This document shows, one piece after another, positions 12,822-23,773 of a stretch of DNA of 64,000 nucleotides (within the stretch, counting starts at the first letter, position 1; each line of letters begins with the position of its first letter). Source of the DNA: Lutjanus erythropterus (lineage: Eukaryota > Chordata > Actinopteri > Lutjaniformes > Lutjanidae). The notes under the pieces are model-generated. The model did not search any database, was not told the origin of the DNA, and worked only from the letters and a program-made list of their open reading frames with translations. The DNA lies in assembly GCA_020091685.1 (NCBI GenBank), contig CM034613.1:25307958-25371957 (forward strand), in the 5' to 3' direction. The translations under genes were made by a program, and so were the position numbers.

Positions 12822-14899
12822 GTGAGTTTTTGCATCTGTCATTTAAACTTATGACTGATTTTAAACTCACGATGGTGACTATAATGATCTAAAATCTACT
12901 AATTTTTCTTACTTAATTTATTGTATTAATTTCTTCCTTCTGGTAACTTTTTTAAATTCTCTCATAGAATCTTGTTGGGGTACTTCAACTGAAGTTTCAC
13001 TGTAGTAAAGGCAGCAGTACCAGACTGCTAAAATACTCCTGAGTATGTAAGCAGCAAAATATTCTTTAAGTAAAGCAAAAGTTCTCAAAATGCTTTAAAA
13101 CATGGATCATGTGACTGTTTTAGATTATTGGATTATTATTATTGATGCATTCTGTGTCTTTAACATTTTATTGTTGGTAGAGGTGGAGATGATTTAGTTT
13201 TATATATTTTACATACAAAAACAATGATCTTATAAAGCATGATGCATCCTGACAGCAACAACAAAAATAGATAAATAAAATATAAAAAATATAAAATAGC
13301 ATAAAATTAACATTCTCTTTTTAAGTACAAGTACCTCAAATTTGTTAAAGTATAAGACTTGAGCAAATCTAGGTCACGTTCACTGTGTATACTTTTGTAG
13401 TGATCTTGTTTTAAGTCCATTTAATGGTGCTTTCATAAATAAATAAGTTATTAAACAGCACAAATTCAATTTTAAAATCTGTTCCAGAAAGAGCTAATCT
13501 CTGCAGAAAAGAAAGACGATGGTTCGTACACTGGTACGTGTGTGTCATGATCACCCAAAGGCGCATGTGCATTGTTATGTTTTGCCAACAGCAAGTGGGT
13601 CACATGTGTGTCGGTGTGTGTACACACTGTTCTGGAGTGGTAAGGTCATCCAGACAAAGTTTAACCTTTCTGATGTGAGTTTTCTGAGCTGGAGAGAGAG
13701 TCTAAATCCATCAGTGTCATTAATATTGATCATTAACACAGCTTTATTTACTCTGACAGGCCTCTATACACAGAATTCTGGCAAAAAGTTAAAACTGTGT
13801 CACAGGGAAGTGAGGTAAACTTAACTTATCTATAATACAACATTCCTGCTTTTTTTTAGGAGAAATCTTTAATATATTTACTGTAATTTATCATGAAATG
13901 ACCATAATGTGTCTTCAGAGATTAAAGTAACCTGCCGCTGTGTTCTTTGAAATTTGCATTCTGTGCTTGAATGACTGTTTATGATTGTTAGAGTTAAAAT
14001 TAGTGACAAAATTTGTTACCTGGATGATAAGGTGTTTTTCAATACCCGATAGTAACAAAGCAATTTGGTCGGTGCCATAAAGGTAAGGAAGTTTGCCACC
14101 CAGCCCTGTAGCTAAAATTCAAAATAAAAGCTCTAGAACCCTAATAACTCAAAAACACACAAACAAATAAGGTTTTATACTTTTCTGTCAGCGCTTCTTT
14201 TCAAAAGAAGTCTCTAAGGAGTCTCAAAAGTCACAGTATTTTTATAGCTTGGCCCTGGTTTGATTTGTAATGGATAGGAGACGACACACAGCTGGAGATG
14301 GAGGGTTATTTATGGAATACAAACACACTCACATATATACAGAGAGGTGGTAGCGAAGAGAGGGTGGAAGGGAGGAATAGAGAGAGAATGAAGAAGATAA
14401 TCCTTGGTTATGTAAACCAGCGTGAAGGATTACACTCCTAAATGTTGCCAACAGCTGACCTTCTCCTTTTTACTCGTCCCTGACACACTTCTCATCTCCG
14501 TATCATCTGAAAATGTGACTCCAACATCACCCAAAACATTGCAGAATATTTCTTTGAAAAGCAAGGAGGACATTTTTTTATTCTTGTGTTTTCTTTTAAA
14601 TAAAAAATTAAACCAAAAGATAATTTTGTTTGTGTACAAACACTCCGAGGTGGTAATCATCAAAATTAACTGCAGTATGAAAAACATTTGAGTTGAAAAA
14701 TATAGAAGGAGAAGCAACAGCTCCCAGCTTCATTCGATATTAGTACAAAGAACGGTAAGCTGAGGCTAATATTAACAGAGGTAGTGAGCTAATCCTTAGC
14801 TAATGCTGCAAAATAACTGAAAACTCACTGTCACATTATGACTTGTTAAGGACTCGTCACTCAAAGTTTAGGACTTGGGACTTGACTTGGTAATTGTAA
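12822..14899 (+). other. ppm1k intron 1, first part
   Basis: AT-rich intronic sequence with no gene seen. ORFs at 13519 and 14422 lack family similarity. A repeat copy (AGTACAAAGAACGGTAAGCTGAGG) at about 14740-14900 is partly duplicated at 15420-15600. Confidence 0.4.
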
Positions 14900-15323
14900 T
14901 TGAGTAACTGAGTAATTAGATACTTGAGATGCCCCACCTCCTGCTTTCTCACCAAGATAGCAGGTTCTTTTCTGTTTTAAATTGTGATGTCTAGACCTCT
15001 TAACCTCCCACCTGGATACAAAACCCTGCAGGATAACCCTGATGTGAAACACACCCTAGGGAGTTGGTGCCGATACCTGACAAAGGAGTGTGAGAACACT
15101 CTGAGTAGGGTACCGATACCTGCGGCAGACAAAAGGTTGTGAAACACACCCTAGGGGGCGTTCCTCAGGTATAAATGTTTAGGTCTCCCCATGTTCGGGG
15201 TCTTTCTTCATTCTGACCGCTCATGTGTTGATTGACCTTTTCTTTGCAAAGAAAATAAAAACCTTGTCGGCCGGCAGAAGTCCATATTTCATTCTTCACC
15301 AGTAGCAGAGAATTTCCACAACA
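14900..15323 (+). mobile_element. candidate solo LTR of a retroelement
   Basis: Within ppm1k intron 1. The stretch carries a promoter-like TATAAA (GGTATAAATG, about 15168) and a polyadenylation signal (GAAAATAAAAACC, about 15250). It ends in TTTCCACAACA at 15323, as LTRs end in CA. An internal segment (GTGAAACACACCCTAGGG) occurs twice, at about 15044 and 15136. It is flanked by two copies of another repeat rich in GGACTTG. No gag or pol reading is present. The 5' boundary and target duplication are unresolved: candidates are near 14896 and 15043. Confidence 0.45.
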
Positions 15324-15743
15324 CTAGGGACTTGCCTGTCCTGACTTGGGACTTGACTAAGGACTTGTAGGACTAAAATACAGATGAAGATGCTACAACT
15401 TTGTTCAACATTTTAAGTTGCACAAAGAACAGTAAGTTGAGGTTATCATTGACATAGCTGGCAAGCTAATGCTTACCTAACGTTAGCTTACAGCCAAGTA
15501 ACTTTGTGGCTAGAAACTCAGTCACATTATGCGGACTTGTAACCCAAAGTTTAGGACTATAGACTTGATGGTAAAGTCTTGAGACTCACTTGTGACTTGA
15601 ACAAAACAATGACTTGGTCCCACCTTCACTGTCGATTCCTCAAGAATAATCAAATGCATTTTGTTATCTTACTTTATATCAGGAACCTGCTGCCCGGCCA
15701 GGTATTTGGGTATTTTCCTCCACAGCTGTTAAAGACATCAACC

Positions 15744-18700
15744 ATGTCGTCCACCGTGCTGCTCAATCTGCTGCGTTGTGGTCGCTCTGCCATCACCAGA
15801 CAAACCTTCCTCACAGCTCGCGCCTCACCTGAAACCTCCACAGCTTCAGGGCAGGTGAGTCTACACGCGTGTGTATGACATGTGATCAGAACAGTTCAGA
15901 AAACATAAGCCTGATTGTCTGAATGGTTGGCCTGCAGGTGGGCGTGGCGTTGTTCGGGGTGGTGGGCGTGCGGCGGGCCAGCGGGTCGACCCGCTTCGAC
16001 AGCGACGGCAGCGGCCGGCCAGTCACCTGGGACTCATTCGGTATCTGGGACAACAGGATAGAAGAGCCGATACTGCTGCCCTCCAGTATCAGATATGGAA
16101 AACCCATTCCACAGGTAACTGGGGGGATGAATGAATGAAAAATGAATGGATGAACAAATGGATGATTCAGTGCATGCAAGGGAGAGTAGAATAAACAATA
16201 GACACATAGAAGGATGGACTGAATGGTGAATAGATGAGTTTGAGTATAACAGCAGATAAATGAATGAATTAAATGATGAAAAGATGACTGAATGGTGATA
16301 TGGTTGGAGAAATTAATGGATGACTAATCAATAGATGGTTGAGTAGCTGAATGAATGAATGGACAAATAGTAAATAACTAAATGAATAACTGGATAGCTG
16401 GATGGATGAATGAATGCATGAGTATCACATGGATGAACTGATGAATTAGTTGGATGAATCAATGAATGGATAACACATGGATAGATTAATGAATGAATTG
16501 ATGAAATGATGAATTCACTCCCTCCCCCTCTCAGGTCAGTCTGTCCCGGGTCGGCAGTGCGTCTGTTTTAGGTCTCAGGAAACAGAACGAGGACCGCCTC
16601 CGTTTCGCCCGTATCCATGACAACCTGCTGTACTTCGCCGTGTTCGACGGCCACGGCGGCCCACACGCTGCAGACTACTGCTACACCTTTATGGAGAAGT
16701 TTATCAGGTTGAAACTAATACAACATCACAACGTAAATGTACCACTTTAATGTCAGATGATATACAAGTGTTTTTCTTGTAAATTTGAGTTTAACCTCAG
16801 AAATATAGTTTTCCCCTGAACTGTTCCCTCCCTCCACACGATGGTGACGTCATCCTAAAATTCACTGCACACACTGATACAGATTTTTTCATGTTTTTGT
16901 CCAGAGATGCTTTGGAAGTGGAGGATGATCTGGAGAAAGTTTTAAAGAAAGCCTTTTTAGATGCTGACAAGGCTCTTCACACACATCTCAGCTACTTCAA
17001 CAACGGTGAGACACACACTGAAGTACAGAATACTCACTAGATGGTACGTTTTATGAGTTTATACTGTATTTGCCTCTTGCTAAATTGTTACATTTATATA
17101 GTATGAAGCAAGTAAAAAAGCTCTAACACATCAGGTAATGGTGAGTTTGTGAGTTTATGCAGTAACTCTGAAACTATACCCTGCTAGAATAAAGCACAAA
17201 ATACTACATACTACAAAAACTATCCATCCCTCTCTCTTCCTTCCCTCTCAGCCTCTTTCCTGACAGCCGGCACCACGGCGACGGTTGCTTTGCTCCGTGA
17301 CGGAGCGGAGCTGGTGGTGGGTAGCGTTGGTGACAGCCGAGCGATGCTGTGCAGGAAGGGACGAGCCACCAAGCTCACGAACGACCACACGCCTGACCGC
17401 AAGGATGAGAGGCACAGGTACACGCCGTCTGATGTCTGTCTTTGATTCTTATTAGTTTTTCACTGCAGCTGTGACTGGAGGCTCAATGTATTAAAATAAG
17501 ATTAGTCAGAATGAGGTGTGTTGGTTGGAACAGGGACTTTATATGTTGTCAGATAAAAGGTGTTGCAGAGGATTGTTCTTTGTTTGAGAAACCAAAGACT
17601 AAAGTATTGTTCTCATGGGACTAAAATTACTCCTGACCTTTTGTTGTTCCTCTTCTGAGAGTTATGGAGGCAGCAGTGGAAAATCATGACTGTGACCTAT
17701 AATATTTCAACTATAATATATATAAAAAAAGTTTAAAGGTGGGTCTTGTCCAGAGTGAACGGTGCAGAGTGAAGACAGTGGAGCAGCAGGGTTCAGGTTT
17801 CCCAGCAGCCAGTCAGGTTGTAAATAGACTCAACAGTATGTTGGACTGCAGGACGTCAGCTGGCAGCGAGTCAGTGCCTTTGCTCAATGACTCTCCTGCA
17901 TACATGACGATGGGTTCATCCTGTTCACCGGTGCGGTGCCTGTTCCAACATGCCTGTGTGGAATGGGACGACTTCTTGGCCGCTGGTGTTGCTGCTTGTG
18001 ACTTTCTAGATAACTGCCCGTTTTAACACTGACTGCTTATGGTCACCAAAACATTTAAAACTAGGGCTGCATGATATGATAAAAAAAAGTCATATTGTGA
18101 TTATTAATTATCATTTCTGCATTACAGTTTTCAGTACAGTTTCCCTTTCCCCGTTTCCCTCAGGCTCAATGCAGCTGATGTTATGTAACAGCAGAACGAG
18201 GCTATATTTGACTCTGGATATCAACCAGACATTTGATAACACTTCAGTGTAGAGTCCTTCAGTGTCACTGATTTATCTTAAAGGTACAGTCATTTAAGTG
18301 CAGTTTTTATTCCTAAAACTACCAAAGTAGTTGTAGCTTGTCCAAGTTGCATCAAATTTGACCATGCACTTCCTTGGGTCCCCTGATATACATCAGCAAA
18401 GTTTGAGGTAGATCAGATGAGATTTGCAGGTTAAATTCACACATACATGCAGACAGACTGGAGTTTGATGAAATGAGAGCAGAGCTGTAGGTCGACAGGT
18501 TTGGGTTTCCCTCAGGCTGAATGCGGCTGATGTTATGTAACAGAGAAACAAGTCTATATTTGACTCTGGATATCAACCAAACATTTGATAATACTTCAGT
18601 GTCAAGCTCCTGAGACCTACAGACACATAAACTCAACGTCCTCAACTGACCGTAATTGTCACTGATTTGTCTTAAAGGTGTAATCATCAGAAAAAAACAA

Positions 18701-20125
18701 CAACAATCATCTAAACGTAATAAAAATTATCACACCACTACCAGAATTTTAAAAACAGGAGCTTAACCTGCTAACACTGGAAAATTGAAGGATGGGGCTA
18801 ATTGACACTAAGCCCCGCCCCTTTTTGCTCTGTCATCCAGTAACAGTTGAGTAAGCTTCGTAGTTTGTTAAAAAGAAAAACATGTTTTGAGGTTGAAAGT
18901 TGTTGTTGGGGAACCTGTAAAAGCAACATATCGTCACATCTTAAGTTAGCTAATGTTAGCAAAACACTTGCTAACTAGCTACTGTAAGGCACGTCCATCT
19001 TTAGCATCCTTAGTTACACCTGATAGGTAATGTTAGCAAAAAACTAGTTATCTAGCTAGCCAGCTAGCTAGCTAAGCTAAATTAGTGGTTAGCTAGCTAG
19101 TTAGCAAGCTAATGTTTTGCTAAGATTAACAAATTTAATTTGTGACTTTAAGTCCCTGAGCTAAGTCTTTTAACCATCTCCAAAATGAGTTTTCTTTTCA
19201 ATACAGTCAAGCAGACAGTAACTCATCCTGTGTCTGTTCAGGATCCAGAGGTTCGGCGGCTTTGTGACGTGGAACAGCGTTGGTCAGGCTAACGTTAACG
19301 GGCGGCTCGCCATGACTCGCAGCATCGGAGACTTCCACCTGAAAAACAGCGGCGTCATCGCTGAGCCGGACACACGACGACTCAATGTGAGTTTCTGCTT
19401 CATCAGACCTTTGACCTCCAGTCATTCAGGTTTTACTCTTCATTTAATTTAACTGTTTTGGACACATTTCAATCAACCTCTCTGTCCGTGTCTGCAGGTC
19501 CAGCACGCCAACGACTCCTTCCTCGCTCTGACCACCGACGGCATCAACTTCCTGCTGAGTGACCAGGAGATCTGTGATGTCATCAAGCAGTGCCATGACC
19601 CCACCGAGGCTGCTGATGTCATCGCTGAGCAGGTACTCAGAAGTCTCTGTTACTCTTACTCTCACCCTCTTTGCATTGCTTCTATTCTGTACTGACCCCT
19701 CCATTTTTAAGTCCAGTGATTTTAAGTGTTTATTTAAAGGGACTGTTGTTTGTTGTTGTTCTGTGACTTCAGTGATGTACAGTGTTAGTTTGGAAGTTAC
19801 GCAATAACACAAAAAGCAAAGAGATCAAGGCAGCATTAGACCAGCAACTCCTGTGTTCTGTGAGGTAAAATTACAGATTTCACCTGTGGAGTACACTTAT
19901 AGGGTACACTTAAACTGATAGTGATTTTTTTATACATTGCAACATTAAAGTTCGGTGGACGCAAGTTAATGAAAAGCATTGCGTGTTTTTAAGGCGTTGC
20001 AGTACGGCTCGGAGGACAACGCCACCATCATCGTCATCCCTTTCGGAGCCTGGGGGAAACATCAGAGCGCCACCGGCGTCTACAGCATGAGCAGAAACTT
20101 CGCCTCAAGTGGGAGGTGGGCGTAG
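15744..20125 (+). CDS. ppm1k: mitochondrial protein phosphatase PPM1K (BCKDH phosphatase)
   Basis: The coding exons are 15744-15854, 15938-16114, 16535-16707, 16905-17005, 17252-17417, 19242-19386, 19498-19632 and 19994-20125. All join in frame at GT/AG sites for 379 residues. PPM1K is a Mn/Mg-dependent PP2C phosphatase that dephosphorylates the branched-chain ketoacid dehydrogenase E1-alpha subunit in the mitochondrial matrix, activating BCAA breakdown. The PP2C motifs are intact. These are NEDR (Asp116), VFDGHGG (134-138), [42 protein letters not shown] (Asp305) and SEDN (Asp344). The N-terminus ([20 protein letters not shown]) is basic and amphipathic, as expected for a matrix-targeting peptide. 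The C-terminus ends FASSGRWA, as in vertebrate PPM1K. The length matches the family (about 372 in human). ATG 15744 lies in AACCATGT. Candidate AATAAA signals are near 20426 and at 20539. Confidence 0.96.
16118..16510. repeat. ATGA/GATG-rich imperfect minisatellite in ppm1k intron 3
   Basis: Long irregular runs of TGAATGAA, GGATGAAT and related tetramers fill most of the intron between the second and third coding exons. It is non-coding and probably polymorphic in length. Confidence 0.8.
18060..18700. repeat. direct duplication in ppm1k intron
   Basis: A stretch starting TTTCCCTCAGGCTCAATGC at about 18156 recurs at about 18507 with few changes (landmarks TGATGTTATGTAACAG, TTTGACTCTGGATATCAACC, CATTTGATAA). 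Each copy is followed by TCACTGATTT(A/G)TCTTAAAGG. A GGGCTGCATGATATGAT segment at 18065 looks like another dispersed repeat fragment, with a relative at about 41682. The rest of this 1.8-kb intron, including TAGC-rich runs at 18940-19110, shows no gene. Confidence 0.7.
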
Positions 20126-22911
20126 AGGACACACACGCACACAAACAGGACTTTGACTTGACGGTGTATATAGAGTGTTTATTAACATGTTGTACATACA
20201 GAGAGGTTTGTTGCAGTGTTTGTGTCTGAATGAAGGTTCACTGCTGTCATCTGAAGTTTAATCTCAAACTAGAGGAGTTAAAAAGAGAATTAGAAAGAAA
20301 GCAAACAAACAAATTATGTTTTGTTGGCATGAAATCATTGTAATCAAAAGTGGCAATAATCTTATTTTTGTACTTGTCCGATTAGCTGAATCATAATATA
20401 TAAAAGTGATATAAAGTTCTGATGTGAATAAATGAATTTTCCACTGGTATTTACCACTTTGTCAGACATTTGAGTGAAAGTTTGAGTGGATGAAAGTCTG
20501 AAGCAACAAAGGGAATCATCACAAACTCTATATAAAGAAATAAAAGCCAAAGTAAAACCTGCCTATAACTGCACCTCGTGTATTGTCTGTTATTCTGTTC
20601 TATAATATTACAGCGTACTGGGGATATTTTGTTTAAGTGGGGGGTGATTCAGATTTTCCGATATAGTCATAGATTTATGAGAAAAAACTCAAGAATTTTT
20701 TGAGAAGAAAGTCACAAATGTACGATTTTTTTTCTCACACATTGAATATTGAATTAACTGAATAAACTGAGACTATAAAGTCACATTTGCAAGAAAGACC
20801 TCACAGAGATTTAAGTTGCACATTTACATGAAAAAACCCTCAAAACTCAAACTATTCCTCCTGCAAGTTTATAACTTAATGCTCTTGGAGACTATAAAGT
20901 CATAAATTTGCACGTTTTAGATGGAAGTCATCAGCAATGAAAAAATGAAAAGTGCTTGACTCTGACTTTTAAAAAGTTGTAGTAAAAGTACCTGAAAACA
21001 GTCGTACAGTACTTGAGTAAAAGTCACTCAGTGTGATAAGAGACTCACTCTGAACGTTGCACTCTGTTCTCTGTTCACTCTGTGTAGTTTGTGACGTCGT
21101 TCAGTCACACACACACACACACACACACGGTCTGTTGTGGAAACTTACTGACGTTTGACGGACAGCTCGGTTTCCTCTCAGACGACCAATAGCGTCACAG
21201 GAATCACCCGCCCTCCCAAGTGTGTGATGAGGCGTTCAAGAGTCGATGCGTAAATATAGAAACTGAGATTCATCGAATTTCCTCACATGACCAGAGGGTG
21301 ACGCTGACGGTGCAACACACACGCACATATTAAGACATGTATGTCAGTGACACTGAATACTGACTGACACACACATAGAGACGACCCAGAAAACCTTGTG
21401 ACTGACAGTGTGTGTGTTTGTTATGGTTATTATAGTTTAGAGATTAATTTTCATCAGATTTTTATTTTTATTTAATTTTCAATTGTTTTCAGTTTTAGTT
21501 TCCAGATTGGGTTTTATTTTATTTTAGTTAGTGTTATAAATACACAATCATTTTTTGTTTTCTTTTTGATCAAGTTATTTTTTTTTTGTTTGTTTACATT
21601 AGACATTAGTTTTAGTTTATTTTTTATTTAACTATAATAAATTTGTATGTCTATGATTATCATTAAATTATGAATAAGTTCAGAAACTAACAGACTTTTT
21701 TATTGTAGTTATTTTAAACACTGAGAAAAGATGTTTTATCAGTGTTGTTGTAGTTATAATAAGTCACCAGTAGATGGAGATAATTTTATGCATATTAATT
21801 CAACATTCAGGTTTCATCCTGGTTTTTTTCATTAATGTATGACTTTAATCTTTAATCTTAACTTTAACAGATTTTTTTTTCTGAATAGTACCTCTCACAA
21901 AGTTATGAACTAAAAATCTCAGAGAATAAGTTTTTTTCTCATAAATTTTCTTGTAAATTTTCCACTTTAGTCTCAGAGAATATCTTGAGGTTTTTTTTTA
22001 TCATAAATTTATGTTTAAAAAAAATATCAGAGATTATAAAATCATAAATTTGTGAGAAAAAAACTGAAGAAATTATTTGACTGTGCAATAAAACACTGCA
22101 GTAAAATGTATGACATTAACTAAAGACTAAAACTTGACATTTCTGGTATATTTTAATTTAAGTTTAGTTTGTGTTGATAGTAGTAGTAGTAGTTCTAACT
22201 GGTCACCAGCAGATGGAGGTAATTGTACGACATCAAACACAGTAAACAATACAATAAATTTAAAACTGCAGATGTGGTTTGATTTTGCAAAAAGGATGAT
22301 TAGATTTCAAATGAAAGTTACCTGAGCAGGTTGTCTTTGTATCTGCCTGAGTGAAACATCCAGGTGTGACCAATCACAGCTCACCTGTCTGCAGCCTAAT
22401 TAAAAGTTTGGTGGAGACGTAGATCCTAAATCTGTCGTCCACTCTGACTTGGTATTATGTAAGGCTGTAGTGTCATAGTGCAGCTGCTGTCTGTGTTAAT
22501 TATGTGATTGATAATCAGTTTGATTGATCCTCAGAAGAACTAAAGACGACTCCAGACAGAGTGGTGCTGTTGGTAAGAGCTGATCCTGTGTTTTCTGTAG
22601 TTTAATTCTAACAAAAAAACCTTCCAACAAGAGTGAAACTACATTTGTCTGACAGCTTTAGTTTGTCAACAGATCAAGATTTTACAAACAGAACATGTCA
22701 GTATAAAAATATAATACTTACAAGTATAAGCATTAAAACTAACCTCAATTCATCCAGATACAACAAAATGTGCAGTTCAGGGCCTATTCAGACAAATACT
22801 TTTACTTTTGATACTATTTTGCTGATAATTTGCTCTTTTACTAAAGGGAAATTTTAATGCAGGACTTTAACTTATAATTGTGTTTTTCTACAGTGTGGTA
22901 TCACTTCTTTT
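20126..22911. other. intergenic: ppm1k 3'UTR, then AT-rich spacer
   Basis: About 420 bases of likely 3'UTR run to the AATAAA at 20539. After that come AT-rich low-complexity stretches (repeated AAATTTGTGAGAAAAAA-type text around 20660-22080). There is a short CA repeat (21109-21128). No gene is seen. Confidence 0.45.
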
Positions 22912-22914
22912 ATT

Positions 22915-23124
22915 TAAAGGTGCAATATGAAAGAATTAGGCCCAAACCAATACTGGGTTTTGGGGCTGTTACTGATACTAGGTAGCTGAAACCCAGCCAC
23001 ACTGCAGGGATCCAACTTAAACAGACAGAACGATACAATCCATACTTTGGATCTGTGTGGGACTTGAACTTGTGACCCTTTGGTTCCCAAGTTCAAGTCC
23101 TTACAGACCGACCTACTGACCCCA
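22915..23124 (-). mobile_element. tRNA-like/SINE-like segment downstream of the 5S copy
   Basis: On the minus strand, directly after the 5S 3' end, a tRNA-like region carries an A-box-like GGTCAGTAGGTCGG and a B-box-like AAGTTCAAGTCCC about 40 bases later. A roughly 130-base non-coding body follows and ends near TATTGCACCTTTAAA. A 5S head, tRNA-like part and unrelated tail is the architecture of known 5S/tRNA chimeric SINEs such as AmnSINE1. I cannot align the body to a known family, so the SINE call is inference. Confidence 0.4.
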
Positions 23125-23244
23125 GACCTTACAGCACCTGGTATTCCTGGGCAGTCATCTGTCCAAGTGCTAACCAGGCCCAACCGCGCTTGGCTTCCGA
23201 GATCAGACGAGGTCCGGCGTGCTCAGGGTGGTGTGGCCAAAAGC
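23125..23244 (-). rRNA. 5S rRNA, diverged copy
   Basis: On the minus strand it starts GCTTTTGGCCACACCACCCTG and runs through the hallmark CTCGTCTGATCTCGGAAGC and GGGCCTGGTTAGCACTTGG to GGAATACCAGGTGCTGTAAGG. The length is about 120, the same as functional 5S. By eye roughly 80% of bases match the vertebrate consensus. The part corresponding to the C box (normally TGGATGGGAGACC) reads TGGACAGATGACT. A weakened internal promoter and pseudogene or SINE-head status are therefore likely. Confidence 0.75.
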
Positions 23245-23268
23245 AAAAGAAGCACAGATTATCATGGC

Positions 23269-23340
23269 TGCCGTGACCCGGATTCGAACCGGGGTTGCTG
23301 CGGCCACAACGCAGAGTACTAACCACTATACGATCACGGC
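23269..23340 (-). tRNA. tRNA-His (anticodon GTG)
   Basis: A 72-nt cloverleaf on the minus strand. The acceptor stem GCCGTGA pairs with TCACGGC, with discriminator A. The D arm contains GTATAGTGGTTAGTAC. The anticodon arm is CTGCG-TTGTGGC-CGCAG, giving GTG, and the T arm is CCCGG-TTCGAAT-CCGGG. A and B boxes are intact and no intron is present. A TTTT run about 20 bases downstream can terminate Pol III. It appears functional. Confidence 0.93.
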
Positions 23341-23344
23341 CTCT

Positions 23345-23739
23345 TAAAAAAAAATCCTCTTTAGCAGGCGGATAGCCTTAAATCTGGTCGTGGGCTGACA
23401 GGGTCCTGATTCTCCTTAGAAGAACCCTTCGTTTTCCTGGATCTCTCCTACTGGAGAAGGAAAGGAATAAGTATGAAAAAATTAATTCAGAAAAGACAGA
23501 AAACAAAAACTTAAGGAGGATTCCTCTACAAGTGCAGAGCCAACGTGAGATGTCAGGGAATAGCATCCTGTTTCATACATTTAACATCTCTGTCCACTGA
23601 AATCATTATCTGTGTTCAACTATTTTTATATTCATTCAGTCATTTCATTATATTCTCCTTTACTTACTCACATTTAATCATTCTAGATAGCTTTTATACA
23701 TCAGTATACTCAGCTTTTGAAATGTTGAAATGTTGAAAT

Positions 23740-23773
<34 letters not shown>

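Noticed and set aside
13519..13818. 99-codon ORF in ppm1k intron 1
   Set aside because: No domain, no splice context fitting the gene, composition like the surrounding intron.
14422..14717. Overlapping ORFs on both strands
   Set aside because: AT-rich sequence opens frames by chance; Lys/Asn/Ile/Leu-rich translations without motifs.
18940..19110. TAGC/GCTAGC-rich run considered as regulatory palindromes
   Set aside because: Similar runs recur at 38420, 38900 and 39930. It looks like ordinary low-complexity sequence.
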